Positions 37,170 to 46,592 of a stretch of DNA of 64,000 nt are shown piece after piece (within the stretch, counting starts at the first letter, position 1; the number at the start of each line of letters is the position of its first letter). The stretch lies in NCBI RefSeq assembly GCF_000495915.1, contig NZ_AOFQ01000074.1, positions 1 through 64,000 of the forward strand, in the 5' to 3' direction. Both the position numbers and the translations under genes were made by a program. The notes below the pieces were generated by a model that saw only the letters and a program-made list of their open reading frames with translations, made no database searches and had not been told where the DNA came from. The stretch is from Stutzerimonas chloritidismutans AW-1. Its GTDB lineage: Bacteria; Pseudomonadota; Gammaproteobacteria; Pseudomonadales; Pseudomonadaceae.

Positions 37170-39092
37170 ATGAACAACTGGTTTGCAAACATCGGCGTCA
37201 GCAGGAAGCTCACACTGGGCTTCGGTGCCGTGCTGGTCTTGACCCTAATCCTCGCCTGGAACGGCTGGGGCAGCCTCGGCAGTGTCATCCAGCGCAGCGG
37301 CTGGATGACCGAGATCTCATTGCTGAACAAGACGCTGACCGACCTGCGCATCGCCCGCCTGCAATTCATGCTGGCCAATGGTGACAACGAATCCACCGAG
37401 CGTCTGGACAAGAACCTGGGCATCTACCTCGCCCAGCAGACCAAGCTGCTGGAGACCTTCAAGAACCCGGTCAACGTCGCCCAGCTCAAGGAGCAGGCCG
37501 GCTACAACGCGCAGTATCAGAATTCGCTGAACGACATGCGCAAGGCCTATGCCCAGGCCAACGCCTCGCGGCAGATCATCGACCAGGCCGCAGGCCGTCT
37601 GAGCGAGCTGATGGCTGGCGTGAACCGTCAGGTGCTGCAGCTCTCGGACTATGACGAGGGCCGTTTCGCACAATTCCAGGCGATCACCCAGATCGAAGAC
37701 GACGTGCAGCGTGCGCAGTACCTGCTGCGCGTCTACATGAGTAGCCCGGGTGCCGAGGCGGCGAAGGCGATCTACGCCCAGCTCGACGCCGCGCAGGCCA
37801 CCCTCGGCCGTCATGCCGGCGCACTGGACGCCGACAGCGGCGCGGCGCTGCAGCAGATGCGCACGGTGCTCGGCGAGTACCGCAGCGCCATCGAGGCGCT
37901 GGAGAAGGCCACCCAGGCAATCGCCAAGGCGCGCCAGGAGATGACCGACCAGCAGAAGGAAATCGTCCGTATCAGCGACTCGCTCTACCAGTTCCAGCTC
38001 GACCAGCTCGACGTGGAAAGCGCCGCAGCACGCACGCGCCTGATCGTCAGCGCGCTGCTGGCCCTGGTGCTGGGCATGCTGGCCGCTTGGCTGATCACCC
38101 GGCAGATCATCCTGCCGCTGCGTGCCACCCTGGCTGACGTCGAGCGCATCGCCTCCGGCGACCTCAGTGCCACCGCACAGGTTCAGCGCCGCGACGAGCT
38201 GGGCGTGCTGCAGCGCGGCATCCAGCAGATGGGCTCGACCCTGCGCGAGCTGATCGGCGGCATCCGCGATGGTGTCAGCCAGATCAGTGCCGCCGCCGAG
38301 GAGCTCTCGGCCGTCACCCAGCAGACCAGCGCCGGCGTGAACAGCCAGAAGGAAGAAACCGATCAGGTCGCCACCGCCATGCACGAGATGTCGGCGACCG
38401 TTCAGGAAGTCGCGCGCAATGCCGAACAGGCCGCGCTGGCCGCCACCGAGGCGGACGGCGAAGCGCGGGAAGGCGATCGCGTGGTCACCGAGGTGGTCAC
38501 CCAGATCGAACGCATGGCCAGCGCCGTGGTGCGCTCCACCGAGGCGATGACCGCACTGCAGCAAGAGAGCGACAAGATCGGCAGCGTGATGAACGTGATC
38601 CGGGCGGTGGCCGAGCAGACCAACCTGCTGGCGCTCAACGCCGCCATCGAGGCGGCCCGTGCCGGCGAGGCCGGACGCGGATTCGCCGTGGTCGCCGACG
38701 AGGTCCGCGGCCTGGCGCAGCGTACGCAGAAGTCCACTGAGGAAATCGAAGGGCTGGTCGCCGCGCTACAGAACGGCACCCAGCAGGTTGCCTCGATCAT
38801 GCACACCAGCCGCGACCTGACCGACAGCGGCGTCGAGCTGGCGCGCCGGGCCGGTGCATCACTGGGCAGCATCACCCGCACCGTGTCGAACATCCAGGCG
38901 ATGAACCAGCAGATCGCAGCGGCCGCCGAGGAGCAGAGCGCGGTGGCCGAGGAGATCAGCCGCAGCGTGGTGAATGTGCGCGATGTGTCGGAACAGACCG
39001 CCGCCGCCAGCGAGGAAACCGCGGCGTCGAGCACCGAGCTGGCCCGTCTGGGCGGTCAATTGCAGTCGATGGTGAGCCGCTTCCGGCTCTGA
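37170..39092 (+). CDS. Methyl-accepting chemotaxis protein, HBM-type sensor
   Basis: This 640-aa transducer has a first membrane span near residues 14-31 and a second near 289-310. A ~255-residue helical periplasmic domain lies between, the length of the HBM (helical bimodular) sensor seen in McpS-like receptors. HAMP ([20 protein letters not shown]) follows, then the signalling tip [19 protein letters not shown]. McpS-type receptors bind organic acids, but the ligand here is not known. A sigma-28 promoter precedes it. Confidence 0.9.
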   Translation: MNNWFANIGVSRKLTLGFGAVLVLTLILAWNGWGSLGSVIQRSGWMTEISLLNKTLTDLRIARLQFMLANGDNESTERLDKNLGIYLAQQTKLLETFKNPVNVAQLKEQAGYNAQYQNSLNDMRKAYAQANASRQIIDQAAGRLSELMAGVNRQVLQLSDYDEGRFAQFQAITQIEDDVQRAQYLLRVYMSSPGAEAAKAIYAQLDAAQATLGRHAGALDADSGAALQQMRTVLGEYRSAIEALEKATQAIAKARQEMTDQQKEIVRISDSLYQFQLDQLDVESAAARTRLIVSALLALVLGMLAAWLITRQIILPLRATLADVERIASGDLSATAQVQRRDELGVLQRGIQQMGSTLRELIGGIRDGVSQISAAAEELSAVTQQTSAGVNSQKEETDQVATAMHEMSATVQEVARNAEQAALAATEADGEAREGDRVVTEVVTQIERMASAVVRSTEAMTALQQESDKIGSVMNVIRAVAEQTNLLALNAAIEAARAGEAGRGFAVVADEVRGLAQRTQKSTEEIEGLVAALQNGTQQVASIMHTSRDLTDSGVELARRAGASLGSITRTVSNIQAMNQQIAAAAEEQSAVAEEISRSVVNVRDVSEQTAAASEETAASSTELARLGGQLQSMVSRFRL

Positions 39093-39097
39093 CGGAA

Positions 39098-39126
39098 CCT
39101 CGCGAGGCAGGCCCTGCCTCGCGGGG
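39098..39126. terminator. Bidirectional hairpin terminator
   Basis: A 13-bp stem with one G-T pair (CCTCGCGAGGCAG pairing with CTGCCTCGCGGGG, three-base loop) lies between the convergent chemoreceptor and ferritin genes. There is no T tract. Confidence 0.7.
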
Positions 39127-39134
39127 TGGAAGGC

Positions 39135-39602
39135 TCAGCTGGCCTGGGATTGCAGGTAATTCTGCAGACCGATGCGGTCGATCAGGCCGAGCTGCTGCTC
39201 CAGCCAGTAGGCGTGGTCTTCCTCGGTGTCGTGCAGCTGCAGCGCCAGCATGTCGCGGGTCGGGTAGTCGCCGTGCTGTTCGGCCAGCGCGATGCCCTGG
39301 GCCAGCGCGGCGCGCACCTTGTACTCCAGCGCCAGATCGTTGCGCAGCATGTCCGGCACAGTGTGCCCCGGATTGATCGGCTCCGGCGTCATGTCCGGGG
39401 TGCCTTCGAGAAAGAGGATGCGCTGCAACAGTGCATCGGCGTGCTGCGTCTCTTCTTCCATCTCGTGATTGATACGCTCGTAGAGCTTGCTGAAGCCCCA
39501 GTCGGCGTACATCCGCGAATGCAGGAAATACTGATCGCGCGCCGCCAGTTCGCCGCGCAACAGCTCCTTCAGATAGTCGATTACCGGTGCCTGGCCTTGC
39601 AT
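39135..39602 (-). CDS. ftnA: Ferritin-like iron storage protein FtnA (BfrA-type, no heme ligand)
   Basis: This 155-aa four-helix protein matches Pseudomonas Ftn[21 protein letters not shown], then [20 protein letters not shown] and [20 protein letters not shown]. The diiron ligands are present: E18, E51, H54, and E and H in [10 protein letters not shown]. The heme-binding Met52 of bacterioferritin is Thr here, so it should store iron without heme, as reported for the P. aeruginosa protein. It is monocistronic. The 245 bp upstream (39603-39847) hold no gene, and no Fur box was noticed there. Confidence 0.9.
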   Translation of the reverse strand: MQGQAPVIDYLKELLRGELAARDQYFLHSRMYADWGFSKLYERINHEMEEETQHADALLQRILFLEGTPDMTPEPINPGHTVPDMLRNDLALEYKVRAALAQGIALAEQHGDYPTRDMLALQLHDTEEDHAYWLEQQLGLIDRIGLQNYLQSQAS

Positions 39603-39847
39603 TGCGTATTCCCCATGAGTGATGCGCCTTCAACAGCGGGCAAGCATCCCCGCTGAGTTCACGACGGTCAAGCGCTGCAGAGCCGCAGCCGCGCCCCCTT
39701 GAGTGTGGCAGAGCCTCGGCAGAAGTCGACCGCCCGGTCACATGCTTGTGCGCGCATAGCCGGCGAACTCCTGAGCAGACGCAGGGCTCTACTGTCAGTC
39801 CCAACGGGTGCCAGCGCGCCCGCAGCGCCGATCAGACAGGAGCCCCG

Positions 39848-40927
39848 ATGACGTCGACGCAAGCATTCCCAGTGTCCCGTGCCTGGTTGACGATCATCGT
39901 CTGTGCGCTGCCGCTGCTCGGTGGTTGCTCCTCGGAAGCCGAGCCGGCACCCGAGCCGCCACGGGTGGCCCTGGTCGAGCCGTTGCAGGCGGCCGAACCG
40001 CAAGCCGAGGCGCTGCGCTTCTCCGGCGTGGTGCAGAGCGTGACATCCACGCAGCTGTCATTCGAGGTGGCCGGGCGTATCGAGCGCATCCTGGTCGACG
40101 AAGGCACGCGGGTGCGCCGCGGGCAGGCGCTGGCACAGCTGGATCGCACCGACTATCGCCTGCAGATGCGCGAAGCCGAGGCACGCCTGCGTCAACTGGA
40201 AGCGGATCTGGCGCGCAAGCGCACGCTGCTCGCCGAGGGCATTCTCGCCCCCGCCGCCATCGAAGCGCTGCAAGCCAACACCGTGGCCGCACGGGTGGCG
40301 CGCGACAGCGCCCAGCGCGACCTCGACCACAGCACGCTGAACGCGCCGTTCGATGGCGTGGTGGCGCGCCGCCTGGCCGAGCCGGACATGGTGGTAGCGG
40401 TAGGCACGCCGGTATTCGAGATGCAGGACAACCGCCATATCGAAGTCAGCGTCGACCTGCCGGAAAGCGCAGCGCTGAGCATCCCGCTCGGGCACGAGCT
40501 GCAGGCCGAGGCTGAACTGGTGATCGCCGATCTGCGTGTGCCGCTGCGCTACAAGGAGCACAGCACTCAGCCACGCGAAGGCGCGCGCACCTACCGTCTG
40601 GTGCTGCAGGGTGAGCCACCGGAGGATTTCAATCTGCTGCCGGGCATGGCCATGCGCGTCAGCATCGAACGTCCGGCGCAGCCGCAGACGACCCGCGACG
40701 CCTTTCGCCTGCCGTTGTCGGCGCTGCAGACCGGCAGCGACGGCCAGCACTTCATCTGGCAGGCCGACGACGGCCGCGCCCGGCGGCTGGCCGTGGACCT
40801 GCAGCAGGTTGAAGGCGATCAGGCATTGATCCGTGGCGAGGGCCTGCAGGCGCAGCTGCCGATCATCGTCGCTGGCGGCAGCAAGCTGCACGACGACCAG
40901 CCGATCGAAGCGAAGGAGCGGAACTGA
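39848..40927 (+). CDS. RND efflux periplasmic adaptor (membrane fusion) lipoprotein
   Basis: This 359-aa lipoprotein has a lipobox LLGGC (lipidated C27). It then shows a biotinyl-lipoyl/beta-barrel adaptor pattern: RFSGVVQSVTSTQLSFEVAG, VDEGTRVRRGQALAQLDRTD, a helical hairpin with many Ala/Arg (residues 105-150) and STLNAPFDGVVARRLAEPDM. It bridges the RND pump and the outer-membrane channel. AGGAG lies before the ATG at 39848. The pump gene starts 5 bp after its stop. Confidence 0.9.
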   Translation: MTSTQAFPVSRAWLTIIVCALPLLGGCSSEAEPAPEPPRVALVEPLQAAEPQAEALRFSGVVQSVTSTQLSFEVAGRIERILVDEGTRVRRGQALAQLDRTDYRLQMREAEARLRQLEADLARKRTLLAEGILAPAAIEALQANTVAARVARDSAQRDLDHSTLNAPFDGVVARRLAEPDMVVAVGTPVFEMQDNRHIEVSVDLPESAALSIPLGHELQAEAELVIADLRVPLRYKEHSTQPREGARTYRLVLQGEPPEDFNLLPGMAMRVSIERPAQPQTTRDAFRLPLSALQTGSDGQHFIWQADDGRARRLAVDLQQVEGDQALIRGEGLQAQLPIIVAGGSKLHDDQPIEAKERN

Positions 40928-40931
40928 GCCG

Positions 40932-43900
40932 ATGGATTTCGCCCGCTACGCCATCACCCGCCCGGTCAACATCTGGATTCTGATACTGATCTGCCTGCTC
41001 GGCGGCTCCCTCGCCTTCTTCGAGATCGGCCGCCTGGAAGACCCGGAATTCACCATCAAGCAGGCCATCGTCAACGTGCAGTATCCCGGCGCCACGGCGC
41101 TGGAGGTCGAACAGCAGGTGACCGAGCCGCTGGAGAGCGCGATCCAGCAGATGTCGCAGATCAAGGAGATCCGCTCGCGCTCGATGCCGGGCATCGCCGA
41201 GCTCCGCGTGGAGATGCAGGACCGCTACGACGGCGATGCCCTGCCGCAGATATGGGACGAGCTGCGCAACAAGATCGACGATGCCCAGGGCGACCTGCCC
41301 CCGGGGATCGAACCGCCGCAGGTCAACGATGATTTCGGCGACGTCTACGGCATCTTCTATGCGCTGACCGGCGACGGACTGACGCTCAAGGAGCTGCACG
41401 AAACGGCCAAGGACCTGCGCCGCGCCCTGCTCACTGCCGACGGCGTCGGCAAGGTGGAAATCGCGGGCGTGCAAGAAGAGCGCATCCTCGTCGAAGTCGA
41501 CCAGGCGCAGCTGGCGGCGCTGGGTGTCGCCCCCGACGAGATCGCCGCGGCGCTGGCCGATACCGATGCCGCCGTCGATGCCGGTGGGGTCGGTGCCGGC
41601 GACTTTTTCGTACGCCTGCGCCCCAGCGGCGCCTTCGATTCCCTCGACGAGTTGCGGGCGCTGCCAGTCGGCCAGGGCCCGCAGCGGGTCGAGCTGGGCG
41701 CTATCGCCAAGCTGTCGCGCGACTACGCCGAGCGGCCGCGGCAGATCATCCGCCACAACGGCCAGGCGGCACTGACCCTGGGCGTCAGCGGGGTCTCCGG
41801 AGCGAATATCGTCGAGGTCGGCCACAGCGTCGAAGCGGCGTTGCAGGCCATCGAACACCGCATGCCACTGGGCGCCGAACTGCATCCGCTGTACGAGCAG
41901 CACCAGATCGTCGATGAGTCGGTGAACAGCTTCGCGCTCAACGTGTTCCTCTCGGTGGCCATCGTGGTCGGCGTGCTGTGCATCGCCATGGGTCTGCGCG
42001 CCGGCGTCATCATTGGCGCGGTGCTGTTTCTCACCGTGCTCGGCACGCTGCTGGTGATGTGGCTGGCGGGCATCGAGTTGGAGCGGATTTCCCTCGGCGC
42101 ACTGATCATCGCCATGGGCATGCTGGTCGACAACGCGGTGGTGGTCTGTGACGGCATGCTGGTGCGCCAGCGCCAGGGCAAGAGCATCCTCGAAGCCTCA
42201 CAGGAAACGCTGCAACAGACGCAGTGGCCGCTGCTCGGCGCCACCATCATCGGCATCCTCGCCTTCGCCGGCATCGGCCTGTCCCAGGACACCACCGGCG
42301 AATTCCTCTTCTCGCTGTTCTTCGTCATCGCCGTGTCGCTGCTGCTCAGCTGGCTACTGGCGTTGCTGCTGGTGCCGCTGTTCGGTCATTACCTGCTGCG
42401 CAACGCCAAGACCGACGAGGACCCCGACGCCGCCTACGACGGCCCCTGGTACAACCGCTACCGCCGACTGGCCGGCGGAGTGCTGCATCGGCCCTGGCTG
42501 ACGGTCGGCGTGCTAGTGGTGCTGACGGTGGTCAGCATGGTGCTGTTCACCCGCTTGCCGCAGAGCTTCTTCCCACCGTCGAGCACGCCGCTGTTCTACG
42601 TCAATCTGTTCCTGCCACAGGGCACGCATATTCGCGAGACCGCAGAGACCGCCTCTGACGTGGAGGCGTATTTGGCGGAGCTGGAGGGGGTAAGCGAGGT
42701 GTCCAGCTTCATCGGCGCCGGAGCCTCGCGCTTCATGCTGACCTATATGCCGGAGCAGCCGAATTCGTCGCTGATGCACTTTCTCGTGCGCACCGAGGAT
42801 GCCGAGCTGATCGCCGGGCTGGTGAGGCAGATCAACCAGCAGCTGCCGCAACGCTATCCCTCGGCCGACGTCTCGGCTGCGCAGTTCATGTTCGGCCCCA
42901 ATGCCGAGGCCAAGCTGGAAGCGCGCATCAGCGGCCCGGACATCGAGGTGCTGCGGGCCATATCCGCCGAGGGTCGCAAGCGACTGCAGGATGAGGGCAA
43001 GGTGTTCAACGTGCGCGATGACTGGCGCCAGCAGGTGCTGGTGCTGCGCCCGCAACTGGCACTGGATCGCCTCGCCGACGCCGGCCTGACCCGCCAGGCC
43101 GTGGCGCGTGCCCTGGCCGCTGGCAGCGAGGGCCAGCGGGTCAGCCTGCTGCGCGAGCGCGACGAGCTGATCCCGGTATTGCTGCGCGCCGCGCCCGAGG
43201 ATCGCATCGATAGCGGCGAGCTGCTGCAACGGCTGATCTGGAGCCCCGCCGGCACCGGCTACGTGCCACTGGCGCAGGTCGCCGATGGCGTCGAGCCGGT
43301 CAGCGAGGACAGCATCATCGTGCGCTACGACCGCGAGCGCACCATCTCCATTCGCGCCGAACCTCGCGATGGCGAGAACACCAACGAGGCGCACGAGCGC
43401 ATTCGCCCGCTGATCGAGGGCATCGAGCTGCCGGTCAACTACAGCCTCAAGTGGGGCGGCGATTACGAACAGTCTTCCGAGGCCCAGCAGGCGCTGGCCA
43501 GCACGCTCGCGGTGCCCTACCTGGCGATGGTGCTGGTCACCGTGCTGCTGTTCGCCCGGGTGCGCCAGCCGCTGATGATCTGGCTGGTGGTACCCATGGC
43601 GATCTGCGGGGTGAGCTTCGGCATGCTGATCACCGGTCAGGCGTTCGGCTTCATGGCACTGCTCGGCCTGCTCAGCCTGACCGGCATGCTGATCAAGAAC
43701 GCCGTGGTGCTGGTGGACGAGATCGACCGGCAGATCGACGACGAAGTACCGCGCCTGACCGCCATCATCGAAGCCTCGGCGTCGCGCCTGCGACCGGTGA
43801 TGATGGCCGCCGGCACCACCGTACTGGGCATGGTGCCGCTGCTGTTCGACCCGTTCTTCGCCAACATGGCGGTTACCATCATGGGCGGCCTGGGCTTCGC

Positions 43901-43976
43901 CACGTTGCTTACGCTGCTGGCGGTGCCGTGCCTGTACCTGCTGTTCATGAAAGTGCGCGCGGAGGAAACTGCATGA
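40932..43976 (+). CDS. RND efflux pump inner-membrane protein
   Basis: This 1014-aa pump has the RND architecture: a first span near residues 11-29, a porter domain with LEDPEFTIKQAIVNVQYPGA, and a span cluster near 340-480 with ALIIAMGMLVDNAVVV. A second half holds porter and spans (MALLGLLSLTGMLIKNAVVL). Proton-relay Asp residues appear in MLVDNAVV. The branch is closer to the VexF/TriC/MuxB-like HAE-1 group than to MexB; the substrate is not clear. The outer-membrane gene overlaps its end by 4 bp. Confidence 0.93.
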   Translation: MDFARYAITRPVNIWILILICLLGGSLAFFEIGRLEDPEFTIKQAIVNVQYPGATALEVEQQVTEPLESAIQQMSQIKEIRSRSMPGIAELRVEMQDRYDGDALPQIWDELRNKIDDAQGDLPPGIEPPQVNDDFGDVYGIFYALTGDGLTLKELHETAKDLRRALLTADGVGKVEIAGVQEERILVEVDQAQLAALGVAPDEIAAALADTDAAVDAGGVGAGDFFVRLRPSGAFDSLDELRALPVGQGPQRVELGAIAKLSRDYAERPRQIIRHNGQAALTLGVSGVSGANIVEVGHSVEAALQAIEHRMPLGAELHPLYEQHQIVDESVNSFALNVFLSVAIVVGVLCIAMGLRAGVIIGAVLFLTVLGTLLVMWLAGIELERISLGALIIAMGMLVDNAVVVCDGMLVRQRQGKSILEASQETLQQTQWPLLGATIIGILAFAGIGLSQDTTGEFLFSLFFVIAVSLLLSWLLALLLVPLFGHYLLRNAKTDEDPDAAYDGPWYNRYRRLAGGVLHRPWLTVGVLVVLTVVSMVLFTRLPQSFFPPSSTPLFYVNLFLPQGTHIRETAETASDVEAYLAELEGVSEVSSFIGAGASRFMLTYMPEQPNSSLMHFLVRTEDAELIAGLVRQINQQLPQRYPSADVSAAQFMFGPNAEAKLEARISGPDIEVLRAISAEGRKRLQDEGKVFNVRDDWRQQVLVLRPQLALDRLADAGLTRQAVARALAAGSEGQRVSLLRERDELIPVLLRAAPEDRIDSGELLQRLIWSPAGTGYVPLAQVADGVEPVSEDSIIVRYDRERTISIRAEPRDGENTNEAHERIRPLIEGIELPVNYSLKWGGDYEQSSEAQQALASTLAVPYLAMVLVTVLLFARVRQPLMIWLVVPMAICGVSFGMLITGQAFGFMALLGLLSLTGMLIKNAVVLVDEIDRQIDDEVPRLTAIIEASASRLRPVMMAAGTTVLGMVPLLFDPFFANMAVTIMGGLGFATLLTLLAVPCLYLLFMKVRAEETA

Positions 43977-45454
43977 CTGCCAAGGCCCTGGCCGCCCCGC
44001 TGCTACTCGCCCTGGCCCTGAGTGCCTGCTCCAGCGCACCGCAGCATGTCGATCCGCAACTGCCGGAAGGCTGGTTCAGTGCCGCCGGTGCGCACCCGGC
44101 CGATGCCGAGTCGCTGGCCGTCTGGTGGCGCCAGTTCGATGACCCGCAGCTCAGCGCGTTGGTCAGCCGCGCCATGCAGCAGAACCACGATGTACGCCTG
44201 GCCATGGCGCGCGTCACCGCAGCGCGAGCCCAGCTGCGCCAGTCGCGCGCCGGCCTGCTGCCGAGCTTCGATCTGCCTGGTTCGGCCAGCCGCCAGTGGA
44301 ACGAGAACGATCAGGAAGCCGAACCCGACAGCCCGCTGGCCGACTTCATCCCCGACGACGACGTGATCAGCTTCGATACCTGGGAGCTGGCGCTGCAGGC
44401 GACCTGGGAGCTGGACCTGTTCGGCGCCACCCGCGCGCGACGTGACAGTGCCGCCCAGCAATTGCGCTCAGCCGAAGCGCAAACGATCGCCGCACGGCTG
44501 GCCGTGGCCTCGAACACCGCCCAGGGCTATCTGCAGCTGCGCGCGTTGCAGGGCCAGCGCGCCTTGCTGGTCGAAGGCATCGAAGTGGCGCGCGAACTGG
44601 AGCGTATCGCCGGGCTGCTGTTCCACGCCGGCGAAGTGACCCGTCTGGACGTCGAAGCCACATCCGCCGAGCGGGCATCGCTGGAAGCCGATCTGGACGA
44701 GCTGGACATTCATCTGGCCGAAGCGCAGCTGGCGCTGGATACCCTGCTCGCCGAGCCGCCGGGCGGCACCGCTGCACGTCTCGCCGCCAGCGCGCCGGTG
44801 CCACTGGCCGAGCAGCGCATCGCCCCGGGCCAGCCCATCGACCTGCTGCGCCGCCGCCCGGATCTTATCGCCGAAGCCGCACGGCTGGACGCCGCCGAGC
44901 TGCAATCGCTGGCCGCCCGCCGCGATCTGTTCCCCAAGCTGGCGGTGCAGGCCGCGGTGGGCCGCTCCGGCTTCGCTCTGGGAGACGCGATATCCGGCGC
45001 CTCGAACTTCGCCCGGGTCGGCGCGACGTTCGGCCTGCCATTGCTCGACTATCCTCGCCGCGGCGCCGCCATCGACCTCGCCGATGCCGAGGGCGAGACC
45101 ACCTATGTCGCCTTCGAACAGGCGCTGGCCCGAGCCCTGGAGGAAGTCGAACGGGGCCTGACGAGAATGGCCGGTCAGCAGCGCAGGCACGCATCCCTCA
45201 ACCGCACCCGCGAGCACCGTGAACGGGCGCATCGGCTGGCGCAGCGCAGCTACGAGCTAGGTGAGGCGAACCTGAGCGAGGTACTGGACGCCCAGCGCGG
45301 TGCGCTACAGGCCCGCCAGCGGGCGCTGGAAGGCCGGAGCGCGCTGGCGACGGCGCAGGTGGCGTTGTATGTGGCGTTGGGGGGTGGGTGGAAGGCGGCG
45401 TCCGCAGATACCGCGGACGCTGGGGAAAACCCTACAGAGCAATCGACGCACTGA
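43973..45454 (+). CDS. Outer-membrane efflux channel (OprM/TolC family, lipoprotein)
   Basis: This 493-aa lipoprotein has a lipobox LALSAC (C19). The OprM-type repeats are visible (WWRQFDDPQLSALVSRAMQQ; LASNTAQGYLQLRALQG-like first repeat; RRRPDLIAEAARLDAAELQS second half; RSYELGEANLSEVLDAQRGA). It gives the pump its exit duct. The ATG overlaps the pump stop (ATGA). The C-terminal 20 residues are polar and variable. It completes a three-gene RND operon. Confidence 0.9.
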   Translation: MTAKALAAPLLLALALSACSSAPQHVDPQLPEGWFSAAGAHPADAESLAVWWRQFDDPQLSALVSRAMQQNHDVRLAMARVTAARAQLRQSRAGLLPSFDLPGSASRQWNENDQEAEPDSPLADFIPDDDVISFDTWELALQATWELDLFGATRARRDSAAQQLRSAEAQTIAARLAVASNTAQGYLQLRALQGQRALLVEGIEVARELERIAGLLFHAGEVTRLDVEATSAERASLEADLDELDIHLAEAQLALDTLLAEPPGGTAARLAASAPVPLAEQRIAPGQPIDLLRRRPDLIAEAARLDAAELQSLAARRDLFPKLAVQAAVGRSGFALGDAISGASNFARVGATFGLPLLDYPRRGAAIDLADAEGETTYVAFEQALARALEEVERGLTRMAGQQRRHASLNRTREHRERAHRLAQRSYELGEANLSEVLDAQRGALQARQRALEGRSALATAQVALYVALGGGWKAASADTADAGENPTEQSTH

Positions 45455-45469
45455 AGACCTTAACTGGCC

Positions 45470-45487
45470 GGAGTCTTTGAAGACTCC
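45470..45487. terminator. Hairpin after the RND operon
   Basis: GGAGTCTT-TG-AAGACTCC is a perfect 8-bp stem 16 bp past the outer-membrane gene stop and 57 bp past the end of the convergent RIO kinase gene. No T tract follows, so efficiency is uncertain. Confidence 0.45.
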
Positions 45488-45544
45488 CGCTAGTCGGCAA
45501 AAACACAGAAGCAGCAGTCTCCGCGGTTCGCCAGAGACTGCCGA

Positions 45545-46435
45545 TCAGCCTTTCATCCACGGCGGCTCCGGCGGCTCATCCTTCGGCGCATCGTCCGCAC
45601 CGCGCAAGGCCTCACGGCGCTCCTGCTCGGCCAGCGTGGCCTTGATCTCCCGCATTACCGCATCGATATCCGCGGCATCTTCCGGCTCGGCAAATTCCCC
45701 GGTCAGCTCGGTCTCGGTGGTCAGCTTGCCCTGCTCGTACAGCGCCCACATCTCCTTGGCGTACCGGGTGAACTTGAGTTCCGGCGCGAACTGTCCGAAA
45801 TAGGCCGACATGTTGCCAACATCGCGCTCGAGCATTTCGAACGCATGGTTATTGCCGGCCGCATCCACCGCCTGCGGCAGGTCGATGATCACCGGGCCGT
45901 GCTCGTCGAGCAGCACGTTGAATTCCGACAGATCACCGTGCACCAGCCCCGCGCAGAGCATCTTGACCACTTCGTGGATCATGAACGCATGGAACTCGCG
46001 GGCGTCGTCCGGATGCAGGTCCACGTCGTTCAGTCGCGGTGCGGCATCGCCATCTTCGCCGGCGATCATCTCCATCAGCAGCACGCCGTCGAGAAAGTCG
46101 TAGGGTTTGGGAACGCGCACGCCGGCATCTGCCAGGCGGAACAGCGCCGCGACCTCAGCGTTCTGCCAGTTGTCTTCCTTCTCCTTGCGCCCGTGCTTGG
46201 AGCCCTTGGCCATCGCGCGCGCATCGCGACTACTGCGCACCTTGCGGCCTTCCTGGTATTTCACGGCCTGGCGGAAGCTGCGCTTGTTGGCTTCCTTGTA
46301 GACCTTGGCGCAGCGCAGCTCGTCGCCACAGCGCACCACGTATACCGCTGCTTCCTTGCCGCTCATCAGCGGCCGCAGCACCTCGTCGATCAGGCCATCC
46401 TCGATCAGCGGTTCGAGTCGTTTAGGCGTTTTCAT
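45545..46435 (-). CDS. RIO-type serine/threonine kinase
   Basis: This 296-aa protein has the RIO kinase core: ATP-binding SGKEAAVYVVRC with a lysine in CAKVYKEA, catalytic loop LVHGDLSEFNVLL and metal-binding IIDLPQAV. Homologues exist in pseudomonads as PA4780-like proteins. Eukaryal RIO kinases act in ribosome maturation; the bacterial role is unknown. It is convergent with the RND operon and divergent from ada. Confidence 0.88.
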   Translation of the reverse strand: MKTPKRLEPLIEDGLIDEVLRPLMSGKEAAVYVVRCGDELRCAKVYKEANKRSFRQAVKYQEGRKVRSSRDARAMAKGSKHGRKEKEDNWQNAEVAALFRLADAGVRVPKPYDFLDGVLLMEMIAGEDGDAAPRLNDVDLHPDDAREFHAFMIHEVVKMLCAGLVHGDLSEFNVLLDEHGPVIIDLPQAVDAAGNNHAFEMLERDVGNMSAYFGQFAPELKFTRYAKEMWALYEQGKLTTETELTGEFAEPEDAADIDAVMREIKATLAEQERREALRGADDAPKDEPPEPPWMKG

Positions 46436-46521
46436 CAGCGGCTTGCAGGTCCTTCTCGGTCAGGGCGATGCTGCAGGTTACGGCAATCACGGGGCGGCTT
46501 CCATGCTCCCCATCGACTTTG

Positions 46522-46533
46522 AAAGCACGCTTT
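46522..46533 (+). promoter_or_regulatory. Candidate Ada box upstream of ada
   Basis: AAAGCACGCTTT is a 5-2-5 palindrome and contains a near match to the Ada box AAAGCGCA. It lies 60 bp upstream of the ada ATG. Ada methylated at its N-terminal Cys could bind it and activate transcription. Confidence 0.4.
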
Positions 46534-46592
46534 GGATTGGCGCACGTCCGGTCAGGACCGACAATCGCAGCATCAACCAGGGGAGTCGCGCC

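Noticed and set aside
42513-44039. Long minus-strand open frame opposite the RND pump
   Set aside because: The pump and channel genes on the plus strand are complete and canonical; the antisense frame shows only His/Gln/Arg-rich sequence.
45470-45487. Strong intrinsic terminator of the RND operon
   Set aside because: The 8-bp stem is perfect but lacks a T tract on either strand, so it is listed only as a low-confidence hairpin.
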